Of a stretch of 15,319 bases of DNA, positions 1 through 6,262 are shown piece after piece. A model generated the notes under the pieces. It did no database searches. It was given only the letters and a program-made list of their open reading frames with translations, and was not told the origin of the DNA. Position numbers and translations under genes: made by a program. The DNA comes from a bacterium (GTDB lineage: Bacteria; JACRDZ01; JAJRWM01). Each line of letters opens with the position of its first letter. Positions within the stretch are counted from its first letter, which is position 1. Location: NCBI GenBank assembly GCA_024276815.1, contig JAJRWM010000027.1:1-15319 (forward strand), written 5' to 3'.

Positions 1-821
1 AGATAAACCTGGTCCCGCCGGTAATCCCCACCCGAAGCCTTGATCTTCTCCACTGACCGCTTAAGCTCCGAATAGGTCATTTCCATCGGCAGCTTCTGCC
101 GCTTGCTGAAATCAGCCGGCGTCTCTTTCAGCGGAATAACTTTTTGCTCAAAAGGTACGCTCCTGACCAAAGTGCTTCCCTTGAAATAACGTTCGACGCC
201 GTTATGAAACCGCCATTCCTGATTCATATAGACCGCTTTCTGAGCGTCAACGCGGCCACTCAGTTCGCCTTCTTCATCAAAACGGAGTATGGTAACAGAC
301 TGCAACAGCTTGTTTTCACCGTCAAAGATGTCCACATAGTAAACGTTGCCTTCCTCGCCGCGATAAGCGATATTGCTGCGGGTATCGAAGAGAGAACGGG
401 TTTCCTTTTTGATTTCGTAAGTGAGTATTTGCCGGGAGCGAAGATTGGTGTAAGGAACAATAAATTCCTTGATGAAAAGGGAAGCGAGACTTAGGACGAG
501 AGCGGCTAACAGGATCGGGACGCAGATGCGGTACAGGCTGACGCCGCTGGCCTTGATAGCGGTTATCTCGTTGTTCTGGGACATGCCGCCCAGGGTGAAC
601 AGGGTCGCGAAAAGAACGGCAAAGGGAATTAGCTGGACAAAGATAAAGGGAATCTGGTTTAAAAAGAAACGGACAATCTGGGAAAAAGTCGCCCGGTATT
701 CGACAAAGGTCTCAACCCGCCCCATCAGTACGGCTACCAGGAAAATGGACAGAAAGGTCAGGCTGCTGTAAGTAAATGATTTTCCCAGCCCTTTTAGTAA
801 ATAGCGGTCGAGAATCTTCAT
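1..821 (-). CDS. lptG: LptG-type permease of the LPS export ABC transporter (partial, runs off the window)
   Basis: Reading the minus strand from the ATG at 819-821 gives 273 uninterrupted codons to the window edge. The protein starts MKILDRYLLKGLGKSF and has TM segments near residues 15-35, 52-80 and 98-120, then a soluble segment rich in beta strands (NIAYRGEEGNVYYVDIFDGE). This is the N-terminal half of the LptF/LptG (YjgP/YjgQ) family: three TM helices and the periplasmic jellyroll. The missing C-terminal part should hold the last three TM helices. The motif GGMSQNNEITAIKASG matches the cytoplasmic coupling region for the LptB ATPase. The start overlaps the lptF stop by 4 bp (ATGA), so the two are translationally coupled. 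With LptF and LptB it would extract LPS from the inner membrane. LptG rather than LptF is assigned by gene order; the identity as one of this pair is secure. Confidence 0.9.
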   Translation of the reverse strand, partial: MKILDRYLLKGLGKSFTYSSLTFLSIFLVAVLMGRVETFVEYRATFSQIVRFFLNQIPFIFVQLIPFAVLFATLFTLGGMSQNNEITAIKASGVSLYRICVPILLAALVLSLASLFIKEFIVPYTNLRSRQILTYEIKKETRSLFDTRSNIAYRGEEGNVYYVDIFDGENKLLQSVTILRFDEEGELSGRVDAQKAVYMNQEWRFHNGVERYFKGSTLVRSVPFEQKVIPLKETPADFSKRQKLPMEMTYSELKRSVEKIKASGGDYRRDQVY

Positions 822-1990
822 TTTCCTCTGGCTCCCGGTAAAAATTTATTTAAGCCGGACGGCGGATAATCGCTGATATGAATTTCAATTTCCTGACTGG
901 TGATGTAGATCAACAAACCGCCCAGGCCGCCCAGGACCAGGTTGGGCAGCCACATGGCGAGCAGGGGAGGCAAAGCGCCGTTTTCTCCCAGGACCTGTCC
1001 GCCAATTAAAAACATGTAATAAACAAAGATCAGTATGACGCTGATGCCAAAGCCGGCGCCCTTGCCGCTGCGTTTCGAGAAGATGCCCAGCGGCGCGCCA
1101 ATCAGGACAAAGGCCAGGCAGGCAAAAGGGATGCTTATTTTCTTGTGGAATTCAACCCGGAAAGACCGGTTATTCTTGGCTATCCCCTGATGCTTTTTCA
1201 GATAGGTCATAATCTCGCGGATGGTCATCTCGCGCGCGCTTTTATGGACACCGCGGGTTGAGCGCAAGATGCTGTTGATATCCAGGCTCAGTGAGTGACT
1301 GGAGAAGGTCGCCTGCAAAAAAGTCTCCGGCTTGAGGGGGTTGATCGACTGTAATTGACCGTCATATAACAAAAAAGAAACCAGTCCGGCTTTCGGGTCG
1401 CTGACCAGCTTGCCTGATTTTGCCCGGATTGTTCTGAGCGGCGCGCCCGGGCTGGCCTGAAAGATCAGGATACCACCCAATTCGCCGCTTTTACGGTCGA
1501 CTTTTTCAACATAAAGAATATAATTATCAAATTCCCGGATAAACCGCCCGGGCTGAATGACGACTTCGGCTTTCTTGCGGATAATATCCACGTACAATTT
1601 TTTATAGGCGTAATTACCGTAGGGTAGCACCAGATCATTAAAAAAGACCATGAAAACGCTTAAGCCGAAACCAAACAAAATTACTGGGACGATGATCCGT
1701 TTGAAGCTGATGCCGCTGGCCCGCAGGGCGGTTATCTCGTTGTCCTTGCTAAGTCGGCCAAACGCCATCAGGACGGCAAGCAACGCCGCCATGGGAACGG
1801 TGATAGCGACCGTGGCCGGCATTGAATAGAGGAGCAAAAGGAGAGTCTTGCCAACAGCGACGCCCCGGCTGATAATCAGCTCCAGGACCTGGAAAATGGT
1901 ATCCATTAACAGAATAAAGGTGAAGACGGCAAAACCAAAGAGGAAAGGCGGCTTAAGCTCGCTTAAGATATAACGGTTAAGAGTTTTCAT
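818..1990 (-). CDS. lptF: LptF-type permease of the LPS export ABC transporter
   Basis: This 390-residue protein has the usual LptF/LptG family length and layout. TM helices lie near residues 15-35, 50-75 and 98-120, a periplasmic beta-jellyroll spans roughly 130-260, and three C-terminal TM helices lie near 285-305, 315-335 and 340-362. The coupling motif GRLSKDNEITALRASGIS (about residues 77-94) is plain and matches the equivalent segment of the neighbouring lptG. The jellyroll carries the expected FIREFDNYILYVEKVD stretch. The ATG at 1988-1990 is preceded by a modest CAGGG ribosome binding site. The protein would dimerise with LptG in the inner membrane and work with LptB, with LptC and LptA bridging the periplasm; none of those three genes is in the window. 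Presence of both permeases argues for an outer membrane. The choice of LptF over LptG rests on its 5' position. Confidence 0.9.
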   Translation of the reverse strand: MKTLNRYILSELKPPFLFGFAVFTFILLMDTIFQVLELIISRGVAVGKTLLLLLYSMPATVAITVPMAALLAVLMAFGRLSKDNEITALRASGISFKRIIVPVILFGFGLSVFMVFFNDLVLPYGNYAYKKLYVDIIRKKAEVVIQPGRFIREFDNYILYVEKVDRKSGELGGILIFQASPGAPLRTIRAKSGKLVSDPKAGLVSFLLYDGQLQSINPLKPETFLQATFSSHSLSLDINSILRSTRGVHKSAREMTIREIMTYLKKHQGIAKNNRSFRVEFHKKISIPFACLAFVLIGAPLGIFSKRSGKGAGFGISVILIFVYYMFLIGGQVLGENGALPPLLAMWLPNLVLGGLGGLLIYITSQEIEIHISDYPPSGLNKFLPGARGK

Positions 1991-2083
1991 AATCCCTGGT
2001 TATTCTAACCCAATACCATGGGATAAGCAAACTCCCGTGTGGCTGCCGTCGATTAGCGTTGCCGTTGCCGCTTTAATGACCAA

Positions 2084-2113
2084 GGCCGGAAGGAGTACCC
2101 CCCCCTTCCGGTC
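2084..2113. repeat. Inverted repeat with a C8 tract in its loop
   Basis: CCGGAAGG (2086-2093) and CCTTCCGG (2104-2111) form a perfect 8-bp stem, extendable by about two pairs. The loop includes most of a run of eight C (2098-2105). It lies downstream of the PEP-CTERM gene on the minus strand and upstream of lptF, so it could weaken transcription between them. No U-tract follows on either strand, so it is not called a terminator. Confidence 0.5.
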
Positions 2114-2144
2114 CTAGGGCGTTTTACGACCAACCATACTGTCT

Positions 2145-2198
2145 GTCATACCTGCGAGCAGGTATCCAGCCCTGGATTCCCGCGTTCACGGGAATGAC
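2145..2198. repeat. Dispersed two-hairpin repeat, copy 1 (GTCATNCC...ATGAC)
   Basis: This 54-bp element begins GTCAT and ends ATGAC. It consists of two hairpins back to back: ACCTGCGAGCAGGT, and a second with TTCCCG and CGGGAA arms, joined by CCAG...CTGG. Read on the minus strand it aligns closely with the second copy at 10536-10588. Elements with GTCATTCCCG...GGAATCCA ends are common as multicopy intergenic repeats in many deltaproteobacterial genomes (general knowledge, not searched here). It fills part of the gene-free segment 1991-2277, together with the C8 inverted repeat just upstream; I see nothing else there. Confidence 0.75.
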
Positions 2199-2277
2199 CG
2201 AGGCTGAAAAGCGCCATACCTTTGATCGTAGTTTGCTTTAACAATCATTTTGCTTGTATCGAGACATCCTTGATGAT

Positions 2278-3048
2278 TTACTTCTTACGCTTAAAACCAG
2301 CTAAACCAATAATCCCGGAACCAAACAAGAGAAGCGTCGCCGGCTCGGGAACCGCCGGTCCGCCGTCGTATACAGCGTAGAGACCGCGTCCGCTGCCATC
2401 CGTGACGAGAACAACGCCGTTAGGGTCCAAAACGTCAATATCGAGCGCGTCGTTACCGTTGTTCTGATACAAATGATCGACATTGTTGAATATCGGGTGG
2501 GCGCTGTTGATAGCGATGTTACCGCTGACCCCGTTATAAGACGCTCCAAATCCCAGGCCAAAATCACCCAGGAAAGTATTCCACCGGTCCGCTTCGGCCA
2601 CCGCGCCGCCCCAGCCGGTACCGCCGGCGAGATAAACATTGCCGCCCGCGTTCACGTAATCGGTTAACACAGTATTGTCAGCGTCGTCGCCGGCAAGGAA
2701 GACACCGTCATAGTTCAGCAGGTTAGCCACCGTGAAAGTCGCTCCGGAATCAATGGTCCAGCCATGGCCGGCGTTGGTCATAGTCGTACTCAGGGTTGAG
2801 CCGACAAGACCGAAATTGGTGGAATAGACCAGGAAATTGCCGGAGCCGCCCCCGGTAAACCAGTCGGCCACATTCAGGGCGTATTGCGCCGGGTCGTTAA
2901 TGGCATTAACAGTGAAGCCGTAATCGGTCAGCTGCCATTCATCATTCGCCAGCACAATTTTACCGGCGTAGACAGTTGAGCTAAAGGCCAGTGTCAGGAC
3001 AAGAACAGAAAGCGCCAGAAGCGCTTTTAACTTTGATAAGCTTTTCAT
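2278..3048 (-). CDS. PEP-CTERM sorting-domain exported protein
   Basis: This protein of 256 residues would be exported by Sec, then recognised and cleaved by an exosortase. The N-terminus MKSLSKLKALLALSVL is a signal peptide with likely cleavage after VYA (residue 28). The C-terminal 24 residues are a textbook PEP-CTERM signal: VPEP (233-236), a hydrophobic stretch (LLLFGSGIIGLAGF) and the basic tail KRKK. The body (30-230) is Gly/Asn/Asp-rich, poor in Cys, with alternating strand and turn segments, e.g. NYDGVFLAGDDAD and GGNVYLAGGTGWGG. It recalls glutamine-amidotransferase-like or ThuA-like folds but shows no catalytic motif I can identify. The reading frame stays open upstream to an ATG at 3171, but 3048 is chosen because it begins the signal peptide, has an AAGGTGGTGA ribosome binding site, and because 3171 lies upstream of the sigma-54 promoter. 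No exosortase is in the window. Function beyond export is unknown. Confidence 0.9.
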   Translation of the reverse strand: MKSLSKLKALLALSVLVLTLAFSSTVYAGKIVLANDEWQLTDYGFTVNAINDPAQYALNVADWFTGGGSGNFLVYSTNFGLVGSTLSTTMTNAGHGWTIDSGATFTVANLLNYDGVFLAGDDADNTVLTDYVNAGGNVYLAGGTGWGGAVAEADRWNTFLGDFGLGFGASYNGVSGNIAINSAHPIFNNVDHLYQNNGNDALDIDVLDPNGVVLVTDGSGRGLYAVYDGGPAVPEPATLLLFGSGIIGLAGFKRKK

Positions 3049-3142
3049 TTTTATCACCACCTTTCCGTTATGAAATAACCGGACAATTAAAAAAATATCT
3101 TGTTTCCGCACGTCGTCAGAATAAAACGCATCGCTGACTTTT

Positions 3143-3160
3143 ACGCAATTTTTATGCCAA
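3143..3160 (-). promoter_or_regulatory. Sigma-54 (-24/-12) promoter of the PEP-CTERM gene
   Basis: The minus strand reads TTGGCATAAAAATTGCGT. The GG at 3158-3157 and the GC at 3146-3145 are exactly 12 bp apart, as in the RpoN consensus TGGCACG-N4-TTGCA, with TGGCA and TTGC both intact. Transcription would start near 3134, leaving a leader of about 86 nt before the ATG at 3048. Sigma-54 control of PEP-CTERM genes, with the PrsK/PrsR two-component system often encoded near exosortase, is known for this system. Here the site is seen directly and its use is inferred. Confidence 0.8.
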
Positions 3161-3259
3161 CCTGCATTCAACTATGTATCTTTAGTTCGTCTTATCATTA
3201 AATTAAAGGACTTCGCGGAACGGAACGGTTTCGTCGACTAAAGGCCATACGGTAAACAA

Positions 3260-3291
3260 TTTCCCAAAAAATGATAACCATTTTCCCTAAA
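3260..3291. promoter_or_regulatory. Possible enhancer-binding-protein sites upstream of the sigma-54 promoter
   Basis: Two direct repeats, TTTCCCAAAA (3260-3269) and TTTCCCTAAA (3282-3291), are spaced 22 bp apart, about two helical turns. They lie 100-145 bp upstream of the -24 element, the usual distance for a bacterial enhancer-binding protein. The imperfect inverted pair GGTAAACA/TGATAACC (3251-3279) overlaps the first repeat. The rest of the non-coding stretch 3161-3335 is AT-rich without other clear signals. Confidence 0.35.
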
Positions 3292-3335
3292 CAGGAAAAA
3301 AAATTCCTAAAGCAATTGCAAACAGAGGGCCTCTT

Positions 3336-3944
3336 TTAAGCCACGCTTGGTCGTGACTTAAGGTTATCGAGCAGTTTTTTGAGTTGCTCAAGAGCTTCTG
3401 CGCGATGGCTGACGTAGTTTTTCACCGAGACCGGCAATTCGGCCATCGTCTTGTGATAATGAGGCAGGTAAAAAACCGGATCATAACCAAAACCCAGTTC
3501 TCCGCAAGGAGTCTCAGCGATCATGCCTCTCACCTCGCCTTCAGCGATATGTTGTTCGCCTTGCGGATTCATCAAAACAACGACCGCCCGGAAGCAGGCG
3601 TGCCTCTCAGGGAAAGCGATTCCCCGCAATTCATCCAGCAATTTGTTGATGTTATCTTGGTCGCTGGCGTTTTCAGAGGCGTAACGGGCTGAATTTACCC
3701 CGGGGGCGCCATTCAACGCCTCGACCTCAAGACCGGAGTCATCGGCAAGCGTCCACATATTAGTATGCCGGGAGACAATCTCCGCTTTCAAGAGAGCGTT
3801 TTCCTGAAAGGTTTTACCCGTCTCGATAATCGGCGGCAGGTCCGAAAAATCACTCAGAGACAAAAACTCAATCCCGGGATGAGCCAGGATTTCTCTGATC
3901 TCGGAGATTTTACCGGGATTACGGCTGGCAATGACTATGCGCAT
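3336..3944 (-). CDS. rdgB: XTP/dITP diphosphatase (RdgB/HAM1 family non-canonical purine NTPase)
   Basis: This 202-residue protein hydrolyses XTP, ITP and dITP to monophosphates, keeping deaminated purines out of nucleic acids. Family motifs are in place: [10 protein letters not shown] (7-16) at the nucleotide-binding N-terminus, [10 protein letters not shown] (45-54), [20 protein letters not shown] (67-86) with the catalytic and metal-binding aspartates D68/D69, FGYDPVF (152-158) for base recognition, and SHRAEAL (179-185). The length is typical. The segment normally reading ELS.E.KN..SHR is here [13 protein letters not shown], a mild variation. The ATG at 3942-3944 lies inside the end of rph, a 10-bp overlap, so the genes are co-translated. 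It is the last gene of the GerMN-murI-rph-rdgB operon. Confidence 0.95.
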   Translation of the reverse strand: MRIVIASRNPGKISEIREILAHPGIEFLSLSDFSDLPPIIETGKTFQENALLKAEIVSRHTNMWTLADDSGLEVEALNGAPGVNSARYASENASDQDNINKLLDELRGIAFPERHACFRAVVVLMNPQGEQHIAEGEVRGMIAETPCGELGFGYDPVFYLPHYHKTMAELPVSVKNYVSHRAEALEQLKKLLDNLKSRPSVA

Positions 3945-4657
3945 TTCAAAATCTTTTTCTGGAAGCGGATTAACTGCTCGCAGCCAATCTGTCCCAACGC
4001 TATGAGCTGGTTTAACTTGTTATGACTGAAGGGTGTGCCCTCGGCGGTGCCCTGGATCTCGATGATCTTGCCCTTGTCGGTCATGACCAGGTTCAGGTCT
4101 ACCTCCGCCTGGCTGTCCTCTTCATAACACAAATCCAGGAGCAGTTCCCGGCCAACAATGCCAACGCTGACCGCGGCCACCCAAAAATTAATGGGCATTC
4201 TTTTAATCACCTTGTTTTCCCGCAACTTACCCAGCGCCTGATAAAGAGCGATAAAAGCCCCGGTAACAGCGGCCGTACGGGTGCCGCCGTCAGCCTGGAT
4301 GACATCACAATCCAGAAATATTGTTCTCTCCCCCAGGGCGACCAGGTCAACCGCGGGACGCAGGGAACGACCGATCAACCTCTGGATTTCCATCGTCCGC
4401 CCGTTTTGTTTGCCTCTGCTCGCCGGGCGTAAAATACGCTGATGGGTGGAACGGGGCAACATGCCATACTCGGCGGTGACCCAGCCCTGGCCCTTACCCG
4501 CCAGAAAAGAGGGCCCTCTCTCTTCCACGGAAGCGGTGCAGATGACTTTGGTATGGCCAAACTCAATGAGGATGGAACCCTCCGCGTGCCTGATAAAATC
4601 CAGCGTGCCTTTTACAGGTCTCAGTTGTTCCGGGGTGCGGTTATCGAACCTTTTCAT
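3935..4657 (-). CDS. rph: Ribonuclease PH
   Basis: This 240-residue phosphorolytic 3'-5' exoribonuclease trims the 3' ends of tRNA precursors using phosphate as co-substrate, working as a hexamer in the cytoplasm. Visible family features are [13 protein letters not shown] at the N-terminus, [11 protein letters not shown] (61-71), the basic patch [20 protein letters not shown] (81-100), the phosphate-binding GGTRTAA (124-130), and the metal-binding acidic residues in [15 protein letters not shown] (D181, D187). The length matches the family. It starts 37 bp after the murI stop and overlaps rdgB by 10 bp. The rph-rdgB pairing is common across bacteria. No sign of damage. Confidence 0.96.
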   Translation of the reverse strand: MKRFDNRTPEQLRPVKGTLDFIRHAEGSILIEFGHTKVICTASVEERGPSFLAGKGQGWVTAEYGMLPRSTHQRILRPASRGKQNGRTMEIQRLIGRSLRPAVDLVALGERTIFLDCDVIQADGGTRTAAVTGAFIALYQALGKLRENKVIKRMPINFWVAAVSVGIVGRELLLDLCYEEDSQAEVDLNLVMTDKGKIIEIQGTAEGTPFSHNKLNQLIALGQIGCEQLIRFQKKILKCA

Positions 4658-4694
4658 TGCAGGTATTATAACAAAACGGGCTTCAATTTAGAAG

Positions 4695-5522
4695 CTATTT
4701 GTGGTTATGGTTGGGATAAAGAGTTTGGTTGATTAACTTAACTTGTTCCACTGGCTGGATTTTTTGCCCCATGAAACGTTCGCCGACTTCCACGAATCTT
4801 TCCGGGGCATCGCTCACGAAATACTTAATTACGCCGTTTGTGACTTCTGTATTTGAGATATTCTCATGTTCCATAGTATCCTTGATAACTGAAGCGACTT
4901 CCCGGGCGGAATTGATCAGGGTCACCTGTTTCCCCATAACCTCCCGGATTGTTTTTTCCAGCATCGGATAGTGGGTGCAGCCCAGGATTAAAGTATCAAT
5001 CCGCGCGGCTTTAAGGGGAGCGAGGTATTCGGAAGCGACCTGCCGGGCAACCGCATGGTTCTCCCAGCCCTCTTCAACCAGTGACACGAACAGAGGACAG
5101 GGCACCTGGGATACCTCGACCGATTCGTCAAGTTGGTTGAGAGCCGTCAGGTAGGCGGAGCTGTTAATGGTGGCCCTGGTCCCGATGACCCCGATTTTTT
5201 TGTTTTTTGTCGTCCTGACAGCCGCCCGGGCGCCGGGTTCAATAACGCTGATAATTGGCAGCTTGAAATGTTGTTTAAGTTTATCCAGGCCGGCGGAAGC
5301 CGCTGAATTGCAGGCGACCACCAATATTTTAATGCCCTGGTGAACGAGGAAATTGGCGTCTTCCCAGGCATATCGGGCGATAGTTTCACGAGAGCGGCCG
5401 CCGTAGGGCACCCGGGCGGTATCCCCCAGGTAGAGCAGGTTTTCCCGCGGCAGTAACGCGCGGACTTCCCTGACCACGGTCAGTCCGCCCAAGCCGGAGT
5501 CGAAAATGCCGATGGAATCCAT
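4695..5522 (-). CDS. murI: Glutamate racemase
   Basis: This 275-residue cytoplasmic enzyme converts L-glutamate to D-glutamate for peptidoglycan. It has the two catalytic cysteines in their family motifs: VACNSAAS (C71) and LGCTHYP (C182, with H184). The substrate loop FDSGLGGLTVV (7-17) and LGDTARVPYG (32-41) are also present. The first motif reads NSAAS rather than the usual NTAS, a small change beside the catalytic Cys. The ATG at 5520-5522 overlaps the stop of the upstream GerMN gene by one base (TAATG), a typical coupling arrangement. The neighbour with a GerMN domain gives the 5' end of this operon a cell-envelope flavour. Confidence 0.96.
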   Translation of the reverse strand: MDSIGIFDSGLGGLTVVREVRALLPRENLLYLGDTARVPYGGRSRETIARYAWEDANFLVHQGIKILVVACNSAASAGLDKLKQHFKLPIISVIEPGARAAVRTTKNKKIGVIGTRATINSSAYLTALNQLDESVEVSQVPCPLFVSLVEEGWENHAVARQVASEYLAPLKAARIDTLILGCTHYPMLEKTIREVMGKQVTLINSAREVASVIKDTMEHENISNTEVTNGVIKYFVSDAPERFVEVGERFMGQKIQPVEQVKLINQTLYPNHNHK

Positions 5523-6112
5523 TAATTAGCGATCCTCAACTGGATTTGACGGCGGGCAAGCGGATGATCGGCGCTGATGTGACCGGCCAGGGTGTCAATC
5601 TCCTGGCCCTCAACCAGAATCTGCACCTTGTCAATACCGCTGAAATTGTCCACGACCGTGTTGACTATGCCGTAAATGGTTACCAGTTCCCCTGAACTGC
5701 CGCCGGGATGTTCCTCTTTGAAAGAGCGGTTGAAATCAAGGTAAGCGACCCGGTCAGCGATAAAAACTTCCCGCAACTCCGAGTTGGGCGGGAAAACCGG
5801 GGTTAAATCCTCTTTCGGCCCCTTGATCAGCTCATAAATTACCTGCTTGACCTGGTCTTCCTCGCGGTCCGTCAAGTAGATTTCACGTTCTTCGCTGATC
5901 AGGTTCAAAGCGTCCGGCGAACCGAAATAGATTTTAACTTTTTGTTTCCGCCCGCCGTAATTGACCGGGAGGGAGACCGGTATCTCGCTGACCGTTTCCC
6001 GGTTCAGCGTCCGGTAGAGATAATAGCCGGCGGTGATTAAAAAAATCAAAACCAGAAACAAGGAAATCGCGACGGCTTTACTACCCTGGCCGCTCTTTTT
6101 ATTTTTGTCCAT
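5522..6112 (-). CDS. GerMN-domain membrane-anchored protein
   Basis: This 196-residue protein has a basic N-terminus (MDKNKKSGQGSK), one TM segment at about residues 13-34, and an exported domain over about 50-190 matching the GerMN fold. Hallmarks are VKIYFGSPDALNLISEERE, VIYELIKGP (the family's L..GP turn), VAYLDFNRSF and IYGIVNTV. GerMN was named from the Bacillus spore germination protein GerM, but the domain is widespread in non-sporulating bacteria; its biochemical role is not settled and a peptidoglycan-linked role is plausible. No lipobox Cys follows the TM segment, so it is anchored by the helix, not lipid. It is first in the operon with murI (1-bp overlap). No good ribosome binding site precedes the ATG; see the promoter entry. 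Confidence 0.85.
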   Translation of the reverse strand: MDKNKKSGQGSKAVAISLFLVLIFLITAGYYLYRTLNRETVSEIPVSLPVNYGGRKQKVKIYFGSPDALNLISEEREIYLTDREEDQVKQVIYELIKGPKEDLTPVFPPNSELREVFIADRVAYLDFNRSFKEEHPGGSSGELVTIYGIVNTVVDNFSGIDKVQILVEGQEIDTLAGHISADHPLARRQIQLRIAN

Positions 6113-6118
6113 GCGGAT

Positions 6119-6146
6119 ATTGTACTTAAATTAATTGAAAACACAA
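6119..6146 (-). promoter_or_regulatory. Candidate sigma-70 promoter of the GerMN-murI-rph-rdgB operon
   Basis: On the minus strand TACAAT (6124-6119) matches the -10 consensus at five of six positions. TTGTGT (6146-6141) is a weak -35 with a 16-bp spacer. The -10 ends only 6 nt before the ATG at 6112, so initiation here would give a nearly leaderless mRNA, which fits the lack of a ribosome binding site. The call is tentative. Confidence 0.35.
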
Positions 6147-6171
6147 GCGACTTGGCGGGAATTATTCTTTT

Positions 6172-6203
6172 TTCCGGGACAAGGGAAGCACCGTTTCCCG
6201 GAA
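6172..6203. repeat. Inverted repeat between the histidine kinase and the GerMN operon
   Basis: TTCCGGGA (6172-6179) and TCCCGGAA (6196-6203) form a perfect 8-bp stem with a 16-nt loop, downstream of the kinase on the minus strand. An A-run rather than a U-run follows it in the direction of transcription, so a terminator role is only possible, not shown. Confidence 0.4.
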
Positions 6204-6262
6204 TACCGGCAAGATCTTCCCCCCAGCCGGCTTGAAGAAACCGCCCTGAGCCTCGCCTGGCC

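Noticed and set aside
144-771. Plus-strand reading frames of 116 and 100 codons at the left edge
   Set aside because: They lie antisense to lptG, whose minus-strand frame is open throughout and matches the family; no domain or ribosome binding site supports the plus-strand frames.
2084-2198. CRISPR-like repeats
   Set aside because: The repeats are single palindromic elements without regularly spaced units or spacers.
3049-3171. Longer PEP-CTERM reading frame starting at 3171
   Set aside because: It would put 41 non-conserved residues before a clean signal peptide, lacks a ribosome binding site, and starts upstream of the sigma-54 promoter.
6172-6203. Rho-independent terminator after the kinase
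   Set aside because: The stem is perfect but is followed by A rather than U residues on the minus strand, so it is listed only as an inverted repeat.
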